Shown: piece by piece, positions 8,017 to 16,741 of the stretch | How positions within the stretch are numbered: position 1 is the stretch's first letter | Layout of the letters: every line of letters begins with the position of its first letter | Source of the DNA: Streptomyces smaragdinus | Lineage (GTDB): Bacteria > Actinomycetota > Actinomycetes > Streptomycetales > Streptomycetaceae | Direction of reading: 5' to 3' | NCBI RefSeq assembly: GCF_009604385.1 | Contig: NZ_WEGJ01000001.1 | Span: forward strand, 62,001-126,000 | Length of the DNA: 64,000 nt | Program-made: the position numbers and the translations under genes | Notes under the pieces: model-generated | What the model saw: only the letters and a program-made list of their open reading frames with translations | Database searches by the model: none | Told to the model about the DNA's origin: nothing

Positions 8017-9126
8017 GTGCCTGCCGTCAGACCGATCACCGCCCTGCGCACCCTCGCCGTCATAACCGCGCTGCCGCTCCTGCTCACCGCGTGCGGCTAC
8101 GGTTCCGATTCGACCGACGACGACAAGCCGGCCCCGGCCGCCGCGGCAGGCGCCGAGAAGCTCTCCGCCGACGAAGTGAAGATCGGCTACTTCCCCAACC
8201 TCACCCACGCCACCGCGCTGGTGGGCGTCCAGGAGGGCCTGTTCCAGAAGGAACTCGGCGGCACCACGATCAAGGCCTCGACCTTCAACGCCGGCCCCTC
8301 CGAGATCGAGGCCCTGAACGCCGGATCCATCGACATCGGCTGGATCGGCCCCTCCCCCGCGATCAACGGCTACACCAAGTCGCACGGCGAGAACCTGCGC
8401 ATCGTCGGCGGCTCCGCCTCCGGCGGCGTGAAGCTCGTCGTCAACCCGGAGAAGATCAAGTCCCTGAAGGACGTCAAGGGCAAGAAGATCGCCACCCCGC
8501 AGCTCGGCAACACCCAGGACGTGGCGTTCCTCAACTGGATCGCGGACCAGGGCTGGACGGTCGACGCCGACAGCGGCAAGGGCGACGTCTCCGTCGTACG
8601 CACCGACAACAAGGTCACCCCGGACGCCTACAAGTCGGGCTCCATCGACGGCGCCTGGGTACCGGAACCGACCGCGTCCAAGCTGGTCTCCGAGGGAGCC
8701 GAAGTACTCCTCGACGAAGCCGACCTGTGGCCCGGCAAGAAGTTCGTGATCACGAACATCATCGTGTCGCAGAAGTTCCTCGCGGAGCACCCCGACGTCG
8801 TCGAGGCCGTCCTGCGCGGCTCGGTGAAGACCAACGAGTGGATCAACGCCAACCCGGACAAGGCGAAGGCATCCGCCAACACGGCGCTCGAGAAGCTGTC
8901 GGGCAAGGCGCTGCCCGCCGACATCATCGACCCGGCCTGGAAGTCCGTCGCCTTCCTCGACGACCCGCTGGCCTCGACCCTCGACACCGAGGCGGAGCAC
9001 GCGGTGAAGGCCGGCCTGCTGGAGAAGCCCGACCTGACCGGCATCTACGACCTCACGCTGCTCAACAAGGTCCTGGGGGCCGCGGGCAAGGACACGGTCG
9101 ACGACGCCGGACTCGGCGCCGAGTAA
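8017..9126 (+). CDS. ssuA: Sulfonate ABC transporter substrate-binding lipoprotein (SsuA-like)
   Basis: GTG 8017 has GAGAGGAC upstream. The product (369 aa) has a lipoprotein signal peptide with lipobox LLTAC and mature Cys26. It then follows the NrtA/SsuA/TauA family pattern: [19 protein letters not shown] at the start of lobe 1, [17 protein letters not shown] in the ligand cleft, and [19 protein letters not shown]. Such proteins capture aliphatic sulfonates or taurine outside the membrane and hand them to an SsuBC importer. Here the ATPase next door is broken and no permease gene follows, so the binding protein is either orphaned or served by a transporter elsewhere. It is preceded by the cysteine leader peptide at 7729. 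Confidence 0.85.
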   Translation: MPAVRPITALRTLAVITALPLLLTACGYGSDSTDDDKPAPAAAAGAEKLSADEVKIGYFPNLTHATALVGVQEGLFQKELGGTTIKASTFNAGPSEIEALNAGSIDIGWIGPSPAINGYTKSHGENLRIVGGSASGGVKLVVNPEKIKSLKDVKGKKIATPQLGNTQDVAFLNWIADQGWTVDADSGKGDVSVVRTDNKVTPDAYKSGSIDGAWVPEPTASKLVSEGAEVLLDEADLWPGKKFVITNIIVSQKFLAEHPDVVEAVLRGSVKTNEWINANPDKAKASANTALEKLSGKALPADIIDPAWKSVAFLDDPLASTLDTEAEHAVKAGLLEKPDLTGIYDLTLLNKVLGAAGKDTVDDAGLGAE

Positions 9127-9157
9127 CGGCATCCGGACCCCGACGAGTTCCCAGGAG

Positions 9158-9470
9158 GTGACGACCATGGCGGCGACACCCGGAGCGTCCCGGGCGGCCC
9201 CCGGCTCGTACCGGACGACATCACACCCGACGTCGCGCCGGGCGAGTTCGTCACCCTCCTGGGAACCTCGGGCTCCGGCAAGTCCACATGCTCGACCTCG
9301 TCGCGGGACCGAGACGGAACGGCTCCTCGAACTCGTACGGCTGCAGGGCGCGCACGGCAAACGGGTGCACGAACTGTCCGGCGGCCCGTACCAGCGCGTC
9401 GCACTGGCACGGGCCCTGGCCCAGGACAGCCGGCTGCTGCTGATGGACTAGCCGTTCGCGGTCCGACGTA
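9158..9470 (+). pseudogene. ssuB: Decayed SsuB-type ABC transporter ATPase
   Basis: The remnants of an ATPase are scattered over two frames. Walker A is readable as [11 protein letters not shown] around 9255-9288, but in a different frame from the open 9158-9451 stretch. A one-base shift just after it restores MLDLVAG. The signature motif region survives as [18 protein letters not shown], with the usual Q of LSGGQ replaced by P. Walker B LLLMD is followed directly by a TAG at 9449 where the catalytic glutamate codon should be (MD-stop-PFA). About two thirds of a normal 240-residue protein is missing between Walker A and the signature. It cannot make a working ATPase. Confidence 0.85.
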
Positions 9471-9515
9471 CCTCACCGCCCCGCCGCGCCCCCGCGTCGA
9501 CAAGAAGGACTCACC

Positions 9516-10661
9516 GTGTCACTCACCTTCCACTGGTTCCTGCCCACCAACGGCGACAGCCGCGCCATCGTCGGCGGCGGCCACGGCCTGCCCGCCGGTA
9601 CGGCCGGGGGCGACCGCCCGCCGTCCATCGCCTACCTGGGCCAGATCGCCCGCAGCGCCGAACAACTGGGCTTCGCCGGGGCACTCACCCCCACCGGCGC
9701 CTGGTGCGAGGACGCCTGGCTGACCACCGCCATGCTCGTCGAGGTCACCGAGCGGCTGAAGTTCCTGGTGGCCTTCCGGCCCGGCCAGATCTCCCCCACG
9801 CTCTCCGCCCAGATGGCGTCGACCTTCCAGCGCCAGTCCCACGGGCGGCTGCTGCTCAACGTGGTCACCGGCGGGGAGTCCCACGAGCAGCGCGCCTACG
9901 GCGACTTCCTGGACAAGGACGCCCGCTACGCCCGCGCCGACGAGTTCCTCGGCATCGTACGGGCCCTGTGGCGGGGTGAGACCGTCACCCACGAGGGCGC
10001 CCATCTGCGGGTCGAGGAGGCCCGGCTGCACCGGCTGCCCGAACCCGCCCCCGAGATCTACTTCGGCGGCTCCTCCGCCGCGGCCGGCCCCGTCGCCGCC
10101 CGACACTCGGACGTCTACCTCACCTGGGGCGAGCCTCCCGCGCAGGTCGCCGAGAAGATCGCCTGGATCCGCAAGCTCGCCGCCGGCGAAGGGCGCCGGG
10201 TCCGGTTCGGCATCCGGCTGCACGTCATCACGCGCGACACGTCCGAACAGGCCTGGGCCGAAGCCGGACGTCTGCTCTCCGGCATCGCCCCTGACACCAT
10301 CGCCCAGGTCCAGGCAGGCCTCGCGCGCAGCGAGTCCGTCGGCCAGCGCCGGATGCTCGAACTGCACGGCGGCACCACCGCCGACCTCGAGATCCACCCC
10401 AACCTCTGGGCCGGAGTCGGCCTGGTACGCGGCGGCGCGGGCACCGCGCTGGTCGGCAGCCACACCGAAGTCGCCGACCGGATCACCGAGTACCACGCCC
10501 TGGGCATCGACGAGTTCGTACTCTCCGGCTACCCACACCTGGAGGAGGCCTACTGGTTCGGCGAAGGCGTCCTCCCCCAGCTCGCCGCCCGCGGCCTGTG
10601 GCGGCACCCGGCCGGTACGCAACGGGCCGAGGCCCCGGCCGTCCCGTTCACAGCCTCCTGA
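9516..10661 (+). CDS. ssuD: FMNH2-dependent alkanesulfonate monooxygenase
   Basis: GTG 9516 follows AAGAAGGAC. The 381-residue protein equals E. coli SsuD in length and matches it throughout: FHWFLPTNGD, TPTGAWCEDAWL with active-site-region Cys64, LKFLVAFRPG, IYFGGSSAAA, LTWGEPP, RFGIRLHVITRDT, LEIHPNLWAGVGLVRGGAGTALVG and FVLSGYPHLEEAYWFGE. The enzyme uses reduced FMN and oxygen to convert alkanesulfonates to aldehydes plus sulfite. A partner NADPH:FMN reductase (SsuE) is not adjacent; the flavin reductase-like gene at 55891 is too far to link. It is the most intact enzyme of the sulfur locus and starts 64 bp after the broken ATPase. Confidence 0.93.
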   Translation: MSLTFHWFLPTNGDSRAIVGGGHGLPAGTAGGDRPPSIAYLGQIARSAEQLGFAGALTPTGAWCEDAWLTTAMLVEVTERLKFLVAFRPGQISPTLSAQMASTFQRQSHGRLLLNVVTGGESHEQRAYGDFLDKDARYARADEFLGIVRALWRGETVTHEGAHLRVEEARLHRLPEPAPEIYFGGSSAAAGPVAARHSDVYLTWGEPPAQVAEKIAWIRKLAAGEGRRVRFGIRLHVITRDTSEQAWAEAGRLLSGIAPDTIAQVQAGLARSESVGQRRMLELHGGTTADLEIHPNLWAGVGLVRGGAGTALVGSHTEVADRITEYHALGIDEFVLSGYPHLEEAYWFGEGVLPQLAARGLWRHPAGTQRAEAPAVPFTAS

Positions 10662-10866
10662 ACACCGGCCCACACCCGGGCGACCTGCCGACACCATCAC
10701 CGGCCTCTCCCCCGCAGACCCCGACTCCGCCGTCGTCTGCGGGCCGCGGTGTCGAGCCCTTCCCGCGTCGGATCCCGGATGTTCTCGCGCTCCGTCGTGC
10801 AGGTGGGCCGCAGCGCGCCTGAATCGAACTGTCCGGGTGTTGCCGGAGCCGGCCGGTGCACCGTCG

Positions 10867-11136
10867 TCAGGCGTCGAGTGTGCCGGGCGCCTGGGACGCC
10901 TGGTTCGTGGCGGTGCCCCGGCGCAGTCCGGTCAGGCAGGCCGCGGTGGCCAGGACTGCGGCGGCGAGCCCGGCGCGGTAGTCGGCGACGTCGGCATGGA
11001 CGGCGTGTCCGAAGACGGTGGCCACAACGCCGAGGACGACTCCGCTGCCCACCTGGGCGGAGGCGATGAACAGGCCGGAGGCGAGTCCGTTTTCCTGGCG
11101 GCGGGCTCCGGCGATCGCGCGGATGCTCAGGGCTGA
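10867..11136 (-). pseudogene. C-terminal fragment of an MFS (DHA2-type) drug transporter
   Basis: Reading the minus strand from about 11136, the frame gives IRAIAGARRQENGLASGLF, then IASAQVGSGVVLGVVATVFG, and continues hydrophobic to a TGA at 10867. GLASGLFxxSxQVG is the hallmark of helix 13 of 14-helix EmrB/QacA exporters, so only about the last 85 of roughly 480 residues remain. The 5' side is cut off at the 3' end of the esterase gene, which suggests a deletion or insertion junction near 11130. No start codon with a ribosome site is available. Confidence 0.7.
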
Positions 11137-12110
11137 CGGGCGCTGAACTGGCGGCGCAGGTAACCGTACCAGGCGTGGAGGTACGCGGCGCTGACCGCGG
11201 TTTCGGGGGCGAAGAGGTCAAAGGCGTGGTAGGCACCGGGATACAGGTGCAGTTCGACGGGCACGCCGTCGGCCTGGAGCCGTGTCGCGTAAGTCAGGTC
11301 CTCGTCGCGGAAGACGTCGAGTTCGGCGGCTGCGATGAAGGTGGGCGGCAGGCCGGCCAGGTTCGTGGCGCGCGCGGGTGCGCTGTACGGCGGCACGTCG
11401 TCGGTGCCGGCGCGGTCCCCGAGGATCAGGTTCCAGGCCAGGGTGTTGGTCGTCCGGTCCCAGATGCCGATGTCGGTGACCTCGTGGCTGGACGCGGTGG
11501 TGTTGCGGTCGTCGAGCATCGGGTAGCTCAGCGCCTGGAACAGCGGCGCCGGCTCGTCCTGGTCGCGGATCATGAGCGCGGTGGCCGCGGCGATACCACC
11601 GCCGCCGCTCTGCCCGGCCAGGGCAACGCGGCCCTCGTCGATACCGAGCGCGGCTGCCTGGCTGCGAAGCCAGCGGTGGGCGAGCAGGCCGTCCTCGGCG
11701 GCGGCCGGGGCGGGAGCCTCCGGTGCGAGCCGGTAGTCGACGGAGGCGACGGCGCAGCCGACCTCCAGGACCAGGTGCTTGAGGGTGGGATCGTCCTGGG
11801 CCGCGTATCCGAGGACCTGCCCGCCGCCGTGGAACCAGACCAGCACCGGCAGCGGCCCGGCCGCCCCGGTGGGCCGCAGCAGCCGGATGGCGAGGGTGGA
11901 TCCGTCCGGGCGGGGCACCTGGACCTCTTCGACCGACACGGACGGCTCGTCCGGTATCCGGGCCGCGATCGCCTCGGCGAAGGCGCGGACGCCGGCGCGT
12001 GTGCCGTCCAGGTCGCTGAGGTCGAACACGCCGGCCTCGGTCATCGGCACCGCCTTCAGGACCTCGGCGAGTTCCGGGTCGAGGCGCTCGTGTGCGTTCT
12101 TGGTGTTCAT
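11127..12110 (-). CDS. HSL-family alpha/beta hydrolase (esterase/lipase)
   Basis: The 327-residue protein contains the hormone-sensitive-lipase oxyanion motif as VWFHGGGQVLGY (around residue 93) and the substrate-lid region VDYRLAPEAPAPAA. The nucleophile elbow is LAGQSGGGG with serine near residue 169. The acid is in AAELDVFRDED and the histidine in PGAYHAFD. Note GQSGGG in place of the more common GDSAGG. There is no signal peptide, so it is cytoplasmic, acting on short-chain esters. It lies 66 bp downstream of an SDR gene on the same strand, which is controlled by the TetR operator region at 13146, so the two may be co-transcribed. Confidence 0.87.
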   Translation of the reverse strand: MNTKNAHERLDPELAEVLKAVPMTEAGVFDLSDLDGTRAGVRAFAEAIAARIPDEPSVSVEEVQVPRPDGSTLAIRLLRPTGAAGPLPVLVWFHGGGQVLGYAAQDDPTLKHLVLEVGCAVASVDYRLAPEAPAPAAAEDGLLAHRWLRSQAAALGIDEGRVALAGQSGGGGIAAATALMIRDQDEPAPLFQALSYPMLDDRNTTASSHEVTDIGIWDRTTNTLAWNLILGDRAGTDDVPPYSAPARATNLAGLPPTFIAAAELDVFRDEDLTYATRLQADGVPVELHLYPGAYHAFDLFAPETAVSAAYLHAWYGYLRRQFSARQP

Positions 12111-12176
12111 GTTGCTCGTTTCCTCCCGGCTGCGCAGCAGCCGGTCGTGCAGGGGGATGGTGGGTCGTGTGGGGGC

Positions 12177-13100
12177 TCAGCCCGCGGTGGTGGCGGGGGC
12201 AGCGAAGTAGTGGCCCTGGCCGAGGTCGGCGATGAGGCCGGGGCGGACGGGCGTCCAGCCCAGGAGGTCGCGGGTCAGCGTGCTGGAGGACGGGTTGTCG
12301 GCCTGGGCGTGAGCGCTCAGGAAGCCGAAGTGGGCCTCGGCCTCGGTCGGCGCGATGCCGGCGACGGGCAGGTTCAGGCCGCGGCCGATGCACTCGGCGA
12401 TCCGGCGGAAGGTGATCCCTTCGTCGTGGACGGCGTGCAGCCGTGACCCGGCCGGGGCGGATTCCAGCGCCAGCCGGTACAGGCGGGCCGCGTCGAGCGT
12501 GTGCACGGCGGGCCAGCGGTTGTCGCCGTCGCCGACGTAGGCCGAGAAGCCCTTGGAGCGGGCGATGGAGATGAAGGTCGGGATGAAGCCGTTGTGGTCG
12601 AGCGGGCTGTGCACGGTCGGAGTGAGCCGGACGACGGACGAGCGGATGCCGCGCTCGGCGAGTGCGATCACCGCGTTCTCGGCCTCGATCCGTGGTCCTG
12701 CGTCGAGTACGTCGGCCTCGGTGAGAGAGCCCTTCAGCCCCGCGAAGGCGTACAGCGCGGTTCCCGACGTGCCCACCAACGGCTTGCCGGTGCCGGCGAG
12801 CGCGTTCCCGAGCGCGTCGACGGCGCGCAGATCGGCCGCGACCGCGCCGTCGAAGTCGCCGGCGAACATGGCGTCGTGCTTGAAGGCCAGGTGGATGACG
12901 CCGTCGGCCGCGGCGGCGGCCGCGGTGAGGCCGTCGAGCTCATCGAGGTCCCCTCGGTGCACCTCGGCGCCAGCAGCCGTCAGCGCGGCGGCGGACGTGT
13001 CCGAGCGAGCCAGCCCGACGACCTGGTGTCCCGCTTCGAGGAGCTCGGGGACGACGGCGGAGCCGAGATGTCCGGAGGCTCCGGTGACGAATACGCGCAT
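12177..13100 (-). CDS. NAD(P)-dependent SDR (atypical/extended, epimerase-like)
   Basis: The 307-residue protein opens with MRVFVTGASGHLGSAVVPEL, a clear TGxxGxxG Rossmann dinucleotide motif, and LARSDTSAAAL at the end of beta-2 suggesting NADP preference. DGVIHLAFKHD is the NNAG-equivalent strand. The catalytic region is not the standard YxxxK, as in atypical SDRs related to flavonol reductases. Its start is 137 bp from the divergent TetR gene, with three operator-like repeats between. It probably reduces a small carbonyl compound, and together with the following esterase forms a TetR-controlled detoxification unit (inference). Confidence 0.85.
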   Translation of the reverse strand: MRVFVTGASGHLGSAVVPELLEAGHQVVGLARSDTSAAALTAAGAEVHRGDLDELDGLTAAAAAADGVIHLAFKHDAMFAGDFDGAVAADLRAVDALGNALAGTGKPLVGTSGTALYAFAGLKGSLTEADVLDAGPRIEAENAVIALAERGIRSSVVRLTPTVHSPLDHNGFIPTFISIARSKGFSAYVGDGDNRWPAVHTLDAARLYRLALESAPAGSRLHAVHDEGITFRRIAECIGRGLNLPVAGIAPTEAEAHFGFLSAHAQADNPSSSTLTRDLLGWTPVRPGLIADLGQGHYFAAPATTAG

Positions 13101-13145
13101 GGTGTTGCCCTTTGCTACGGGCTCTCCACCAGGGGCGAAGAGCCG

Positions 13146-13219
13146 TGATGTCAGTTCGTGACATCACAGTACACCCGACGTCAGTCCCTGTCATCACTCT
13201 GATGTCAGATTCTGTCATC
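13146..13219. promoter_or_regulatory. Three-copy TetR operator in the SDR/TetR divergent promoter
   Basis: Site 1 (13146-13166) is a perfect TGATGTCA-N5-TGACATCA. Sites 2 (13177-13195) and 3 (13201-13219) share GAYGTCAG-N3-CTGTCATC and are nearly palindromic. Their starts are 30 and 24 bp apart. The array lies between the SDR start (13100) and the TetR start (13238), the classic position for autoregulation plus control of the divergent enzyme. Confidence 0.75.
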
Positions 13220-13237
13220 GCGGGGTAGGATCGGGGC

Positions 13238-13849
13238 ATGAGCCGATGGAAACCCGACGCACGAGGCCGCCTGGAGAAGGCGGCGCTGGAGCTCTTCAAC
13301 CACCAGGGCTTCGACGCCACCACCGTGGCGGAGATCGCCGCCCGGGCCGAGGTCACCGAACGCACCTTCTACCGGCACTTCGTCGACAAACGGGAAGTCC
13401 TCTTCCAGCCCAACGCCCTGGCCGACGTCCTCGCACACGCCACGGCCGCCGCCGACACCCCGGCGCCACTGGAGGTGATCACCCATGCCCTGACCGAAGC
13501 CGCTCCCGTCTTCGAAGAACGCGCGGAGCTGGTACGGCAGCGCCAAGCCGTCATCGCCGCCAACCCCGAACTGCAGGAACGCGAACTGACCAAACAGGCC
13601 TCACTCGTCTCCACCCTCGACCGCGCGCTCCGGGAACGCGGCCTGGATGCCACCACCGCGGCACTGGCGGCCGCAATCGGGATCGCCGCCTTCAAGGTCG
13701 CCTTCGAACGCTGGATCGACGACCCCGACCAGCGCAATCTCGCCCAGCACATTCGGGAAACCCTGGACGCCACCAGGCACCTCACCGCACCGGCCGAACA
13801 CGCCGCCGCGACCGACGCGAGCTTCCAGGACCAGGAGAACGTGGCCTGA
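13238..13849 (+). CDS. TetR family regulator of the divergent SDR
   Basis: This is a 203-residue protein with the TetR helix-turn-helix at residues 12-55: ALELFNHQGFDATTVAEIAA, then RAEVTERTFYRHFVDKREVLF. The C-terminal ligand domain is helical and includes TLDRALRERGLDATTAALAA. ATG 13238 has TAGGA 8 nt upstream. The three operator repeats immediately upstream are its likely binding sites, so it should repress itself and the SDR at 12177. A hairpin at 13873-13901 may end the transcript. Confidence 0.9.
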   Translation: MSRWKPDARGRLEKAALELFNHQGFDATTVAEIAARAEVTERTFYRHFVDKREVLFQPNALADVLAHATAAADTPAPLEVITHALTEAAPVFEERAELVRQRQAVIAANPELQERELTKQASLVSTLDRALRERGLDATTAALAAAIGIAAFKVAFERWIDDPDQRNLAQHIRETLDATRHLTAPAEHAAATDASFQDQENVA

Positions 13850-13872
13850 ATGCGGCAGGCACCCCGGGCAAG

Positions 13873-13901
13873 GGGCCCGCAGTCCTTCGCGCTGTGGGCC
13901 C
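13873..13901 (+). terminator. Hairpin after the TetR gene
   Basis: GGGCCCGCAG (13873-13882) pairs with CTGTGGGCCC (13892-13901) across a 9-base loop, with one G-U pair. It starts 24 bp after the TetR stop. There is no U run, as usual for Streptomyces. The rest of 13902-14103 holds nothing I can identify. Confidence 0.4.
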
Positions 13902-14103
13902 GGGCAGCTTCGGAACGCCAGGGTCGGGTTCCGCCACCGCAGCCGGGGCCCGGAACCACCGGCACGGAAAAAAGCCTCACGGCATGCGGAGCAGACCGGC
14001 GTTCGTGTGTGATCCGCCGTGCGATACGGGCGGCAGACGTCGCGAGGCATTTCGGCCGCAACCGTCGTCCCGGCGGGAGGATCGCAGCAGCCGCTGCCGG
14101 TGC

Positions 14104-15087
14104 TCACTTTGTGCAGCGGCTCAGCCAATCGGCAATGTCGGCGACGACCACGGGGTCGACATGCTGCGGGGCGCCGTATTCGGCCGGGGTGGATGGTCCG
14201 GTGCCGGGGAAGAACAGGTGGTTGTCGGCGCCGTAGACGCGGATGTCGGCCTTCGCGTGGTTGGTCAGGCCCGCCCGCCAGCGGGCCAGATCGTCGGCGA
14301 CGGTGACCTGGTAGTCGCGCCCGCCCTGGAGGATGAGCAGCGGCTTGGCGAGTCCGGCGGCGATCGCGACCGGGTCGTAGTCGCGTAGTTCGAGCCAGTA
14401 CGACGCAGGCAGGCCGAACGGCAGGTCCGACGCCGGAGTCGTGAGCGTCAGCTCCGATCCGTCGACGAGGTCGGCCTGCCGGCGGAAACCGTCGACGACC
14501 GTGGCCGGGACCTGGTCGGGCATCACGGTGGCGAGGTGGCTGATGACGCGGACGGCGGCATGGTGCATCGGCTGCGCGTCGCCCGCCATGATCACCACGC
14601 CCGCGACCGCCGGGGCCGCGGCGGCGACGGCCGGTGCGATCTTGCCGCCCATGCTGTGGCCGAGGACGAACACCCGCCCGGAATCCACCGACGGCCGGCG
14701 CCGGAGCAGGTCGATCGCGTCGACCGCGTACGGCACGTATTCCTGCGTCATGGTCAGGTCCGGGGCCGTGGCGACCTCGGGGTGGACGTACGTCGCCTTG
14801 TCGAAGCGCAGCACCGTCGCCCCGCGGGCGGCGAGTCCCCAGGCCAGGTCCTTCAGCAGCTTGTTCGGCCCGCTGGTCTCGTCACGGTCGAACGGCCCGC
14901 CGCCGGCGAGCAGCACCACGCCGGGGCCGGGAGTCCGGCCCCGGGGCACGCTCACCGTGCCCGGTACGGCGAACCGGCCGGTGCCGACCGTCACCTCGTG
15001 CTCGCTGAAGCGCCCGGCATCGGCATAGGGCGGCGGCTCCCAGGCAGGAGCGGGGGCGGTCGAACCCTCTTGTGGCGTGTCAGGCAT
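14104..15087 (-). CDS. Alpha/beta hydrolase (dienelactone hydrolase/esterase type)
   Basis: I use ATG 15087 (MPDTPQEG); a longer frame would overlap the divergent gene. The 327-residue product has VVLLAGGGPFDRDET as the oxyanion strand, FVLGHSMGGKIAP as the nucleophile elbow (Ser in GHSMGG), LLILQGGRDYQVT carrying the acid, and DNHLFFPG carrying the histidine. This pattern matches Streptomyces proteins annotated as esterases or dipeptidyl-aminopeptidase-like hydrolases. It has no signal peptide. It diverges from an HTH gene, and the inverted repeat at 15098-15122 lies between them. Confidence 0.87.
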   Translation of the reverse strand: MPDTPQEGSTAPAPAWEPPPYADAGRFSEHEVTVGTGRFAVPGTVSVPRGRTPGPGVVLLAGGGPFDRDETSGPNKLLKDLAWGLAARGATVLRFDKATYVHPEVATAPDLTMTQEYVPYAVDAIDLLRRRPSVDSGRVFVLGHSMGGKIAPAVAAAAPAVAGVVIMAGDAQPMHHAAVRVISHLATVMPDQVPATVVDGFRRQADLVDGSELTLTTPASDLPFGLPASYWLELRDYDPVAIAAGLAKPLLILQGGRDYQVTVADDLARWRAGLTNHAKADIRVYGADNHLFFPGTGPSTPAEYGAPQHVDPVVVADIADWLSRCTK

Positions 15088-15097
15088 CCTCGTCACA

Positions 15098-15122
15098 ACC
15101 TTTCTCAACGAATGCGAAAGGT
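15098..15122. promoter_or_regulatory. Operator-like inverted repeat ACCTTTC-N11-GAAAGGT
   Basis: Perfect 7-bp arms at 15098-15104 and 15116-15122 sit 10 bp from the hydrolase start and 24 bp before the HTH gene start. This is the only strong symmetry in the divergent promoter and is the probable site for the HTH protein at 15147. Confidence 0.6.
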
Positions 15123-15146
15123 AGCACGATGTGAGATCGTTGCAGG

Positions 15147-15782
15147 ATGGACCCTTTCGAACTCCTGGCACACCCGGTACGACTGCGGGTGATTCACGCA
15201 ATGCGCGGCGGGAGGGAGCTCACGACCGCCGAACTGTGCGACCGCATCCGGGACGTCTCCAAGGCCACGGTCTACCGACATGTCGACGCGCTGGCCGCCG
15301 GCGGGGTCCTGGAAGTCGCCCGCGAGCAGCGCGTACGCGGCGCGGTCGAGCGTCACTACCGACTGCGCCGCGACCATGCGGGCATCGACCCGGAGACGGC
15401 CGGATCCCTCTCCCCCGACGACCACCGCCGCGCCTTCGCCACCGCCCTGACGGCCCTGGCCGCCGAGTTCACCGCGTACCTCGACCGCGATACGGCCGAC
15501 CCGGTGGCCGATCTGGTCGGCTACCGGCAGCACGCCGTCTGGCTCAGCCCCGGGGAGCTGCGCGGGATGATCGTCGGCATGCGGGAGGCGATTGCCCCTC
15601 AACTGGCCAACGAGCCGTCCCCCGACCGCACGCAATACCTCATCAGCCCCATCCTCTTCCCCCTCGAAGCAGCCCCCGCCGACACCGGCGGCGACCGTCC
15701 CGCGGCGAGTGCTCCTGCGCCGACGTCCGGCAACGGATCCGACGGCTCCCCCACGCAACCGGAACGCCCCGACCGCCCGTAA
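15147..15782 (+). CDS. ArsR-like helix-turn-helix regulator
   Basis: The 211-residue protein starts MDPFELLAHPVRLRVIHAM, the typical ArsR-type beginning. It continues with the DNA-binding helix DRIRDVSKATVYRHVDALAAGGVL and a wing with VERHYRLRR. The C-terminal portion (YLDRDTADPVADLVGYRQHAVWLSPGEL) is a helical extension seen in a Streptomyces-specific group, and the last 40 residues are Pro/Ser/Gly-rich and probably disordered. It likely represses the divergent hydrolase through the 15098 repeat. No metal-binding cysteine pair is present, so the effector is probably organic. Confidence 0.83.
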   Translation: MDPFELLAHPVRLRVIHAMRGGRELTTAELCDRIRDVSKATVYRHVDALAAGGVLEVAREQRVRGAVERHYRLRRDHAGIDPETAGSLSPDDHRRAFATALTALAAEFTAYLDRDTADPVADLVGYRQHAVWLSPGELRGMIVGMREAIAPQLANEPSPDRTQYLISPILFPLEAAPADTGGDRPAASAPAPTSGNGSDGSPTQPERPDRP

Positions 15783-15898
15783 TTCGATCTCGAACCCTTG
15801 GATCCGCTCCCCCGCGGGCCCAGCCCGGGCAAGGGTCTCTGAGGCCCGGTCCACGAGGCCGACCTCGTACAGCCGGCTTCTCCCCGTCCACACCGGAT

Positions 15899-16579
15899 CT
15901 AACTGGCCCGTACTTCCCAGGACGGCCGTTGGAGTTGATCGTTGTGCACGACGATGTCGGCGTGGTCGGTCGGACGGGCCGTGGCGAAGTAGAGCCGCTG
16001 GGCGGGGATATAGCGATCGCGCCAGGACCGTTCGATTTCGGCGACCTCGGCGGTGGACGCAGCCGCGCCCCGCTCCCGGGCACGATCCACCGTCCGCTCG
16101 AAGGGCACCGACACGAAGATACGCAGGTCCCACCGGTCGACAAGCTCCGGACGCAGGAGGAAGACACCGTCGAAGAGCAGCACGGCGTCCTCGGGAGCGG
16201 TCGCGACCGGCAGGGACAACGGGGTGTCGGTGCCGCCGTCGAAAACCGCGTGCCGGAACCTCCGGTCTCCGCCCGGGCCCAGCGGATCCAACAGGACCCG
16301 GCACAGCGCGGCACGATCGTGGGCGTCCGAATAGCAGCCCTCGGCCGAGTACCGGCCACGACGGTAACGCCGCTCACGAGGGAGAAGGAAGTAATCGACG
16401 CATGCGCGGATGACATGCCGGTCCCGTGCCCGCAGGACCGCGGCAAGCTCGTCGGCCAGGGTAGTCTTCCCGGACGCCGGCGGCCCGTCGATCGCGACCC
16501 GCAGCGGATGTGGGACCGTGACGGACCCGACAGCCTCCACCAGCCGAGCGATCAGCTCACCGCGAGTACCTTGCTCCAC
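15899..16579 (-). CDS. Uridine kinase-like P-loop NTPase
   Basis: GTG 16579 is preceded by GGGAGGGA and gives 226 residues. The N-terminal Walker A is RVAIDGPPASGKTTLADEL. Then come ACVDYFLLPRERRYRRG, corresponding to the phosphate-acceptor region of uridine kinases, and the Walker B-like strand AVLLFDGVFLLRPEL. A DLRIFVSVPFERTVDRARER block supplies the lid arginines. The family (uridine kinase/phosphoribulokinase fold) phosphorylates nucleosides or related small molecules, and many Streptomyces paralogues are uncharacterised. It is a single gene with no clear operon partner; the stop is about 115 bp from the 3' end of the convergent HTH gene. Confidence 0.8.
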   Translation of the reverse strand: MEQGTRGELIARLVEAVGSVTVPHPLRVAIDGPPASGKTTLADELAAVLRARDRHVIRACVDYFLLPRERRYRRGRYSAEGCYSDAHDRAALCRVLLDPLGPGGDRRFRHAVFDGGTDTPLSLPVATAPEDAVLLFDGVFLLRPELVDRWDLRIFVSVPFERTVDRARERGAAASTAEVAEIERSWRDRYIPAQRLYFATARPTDHADIVVHNDQLQRPSWEVRAS

Positions 16580-16741
16580 AGCCGTCCCTCCCGCATGTTC
16601 CCTGTTCAGTACCGAATGCCCGGCCACGGCCACCCACCCTGGCCGTCGCTGTCCCGCGAAGTCCGCGAACCGGTCCGGGACGTCACGCCACTTCGGCAAA
16701 TCCGATGGCGTCCGCCGGTTCGCTCGTAGAGGATCACCCGC

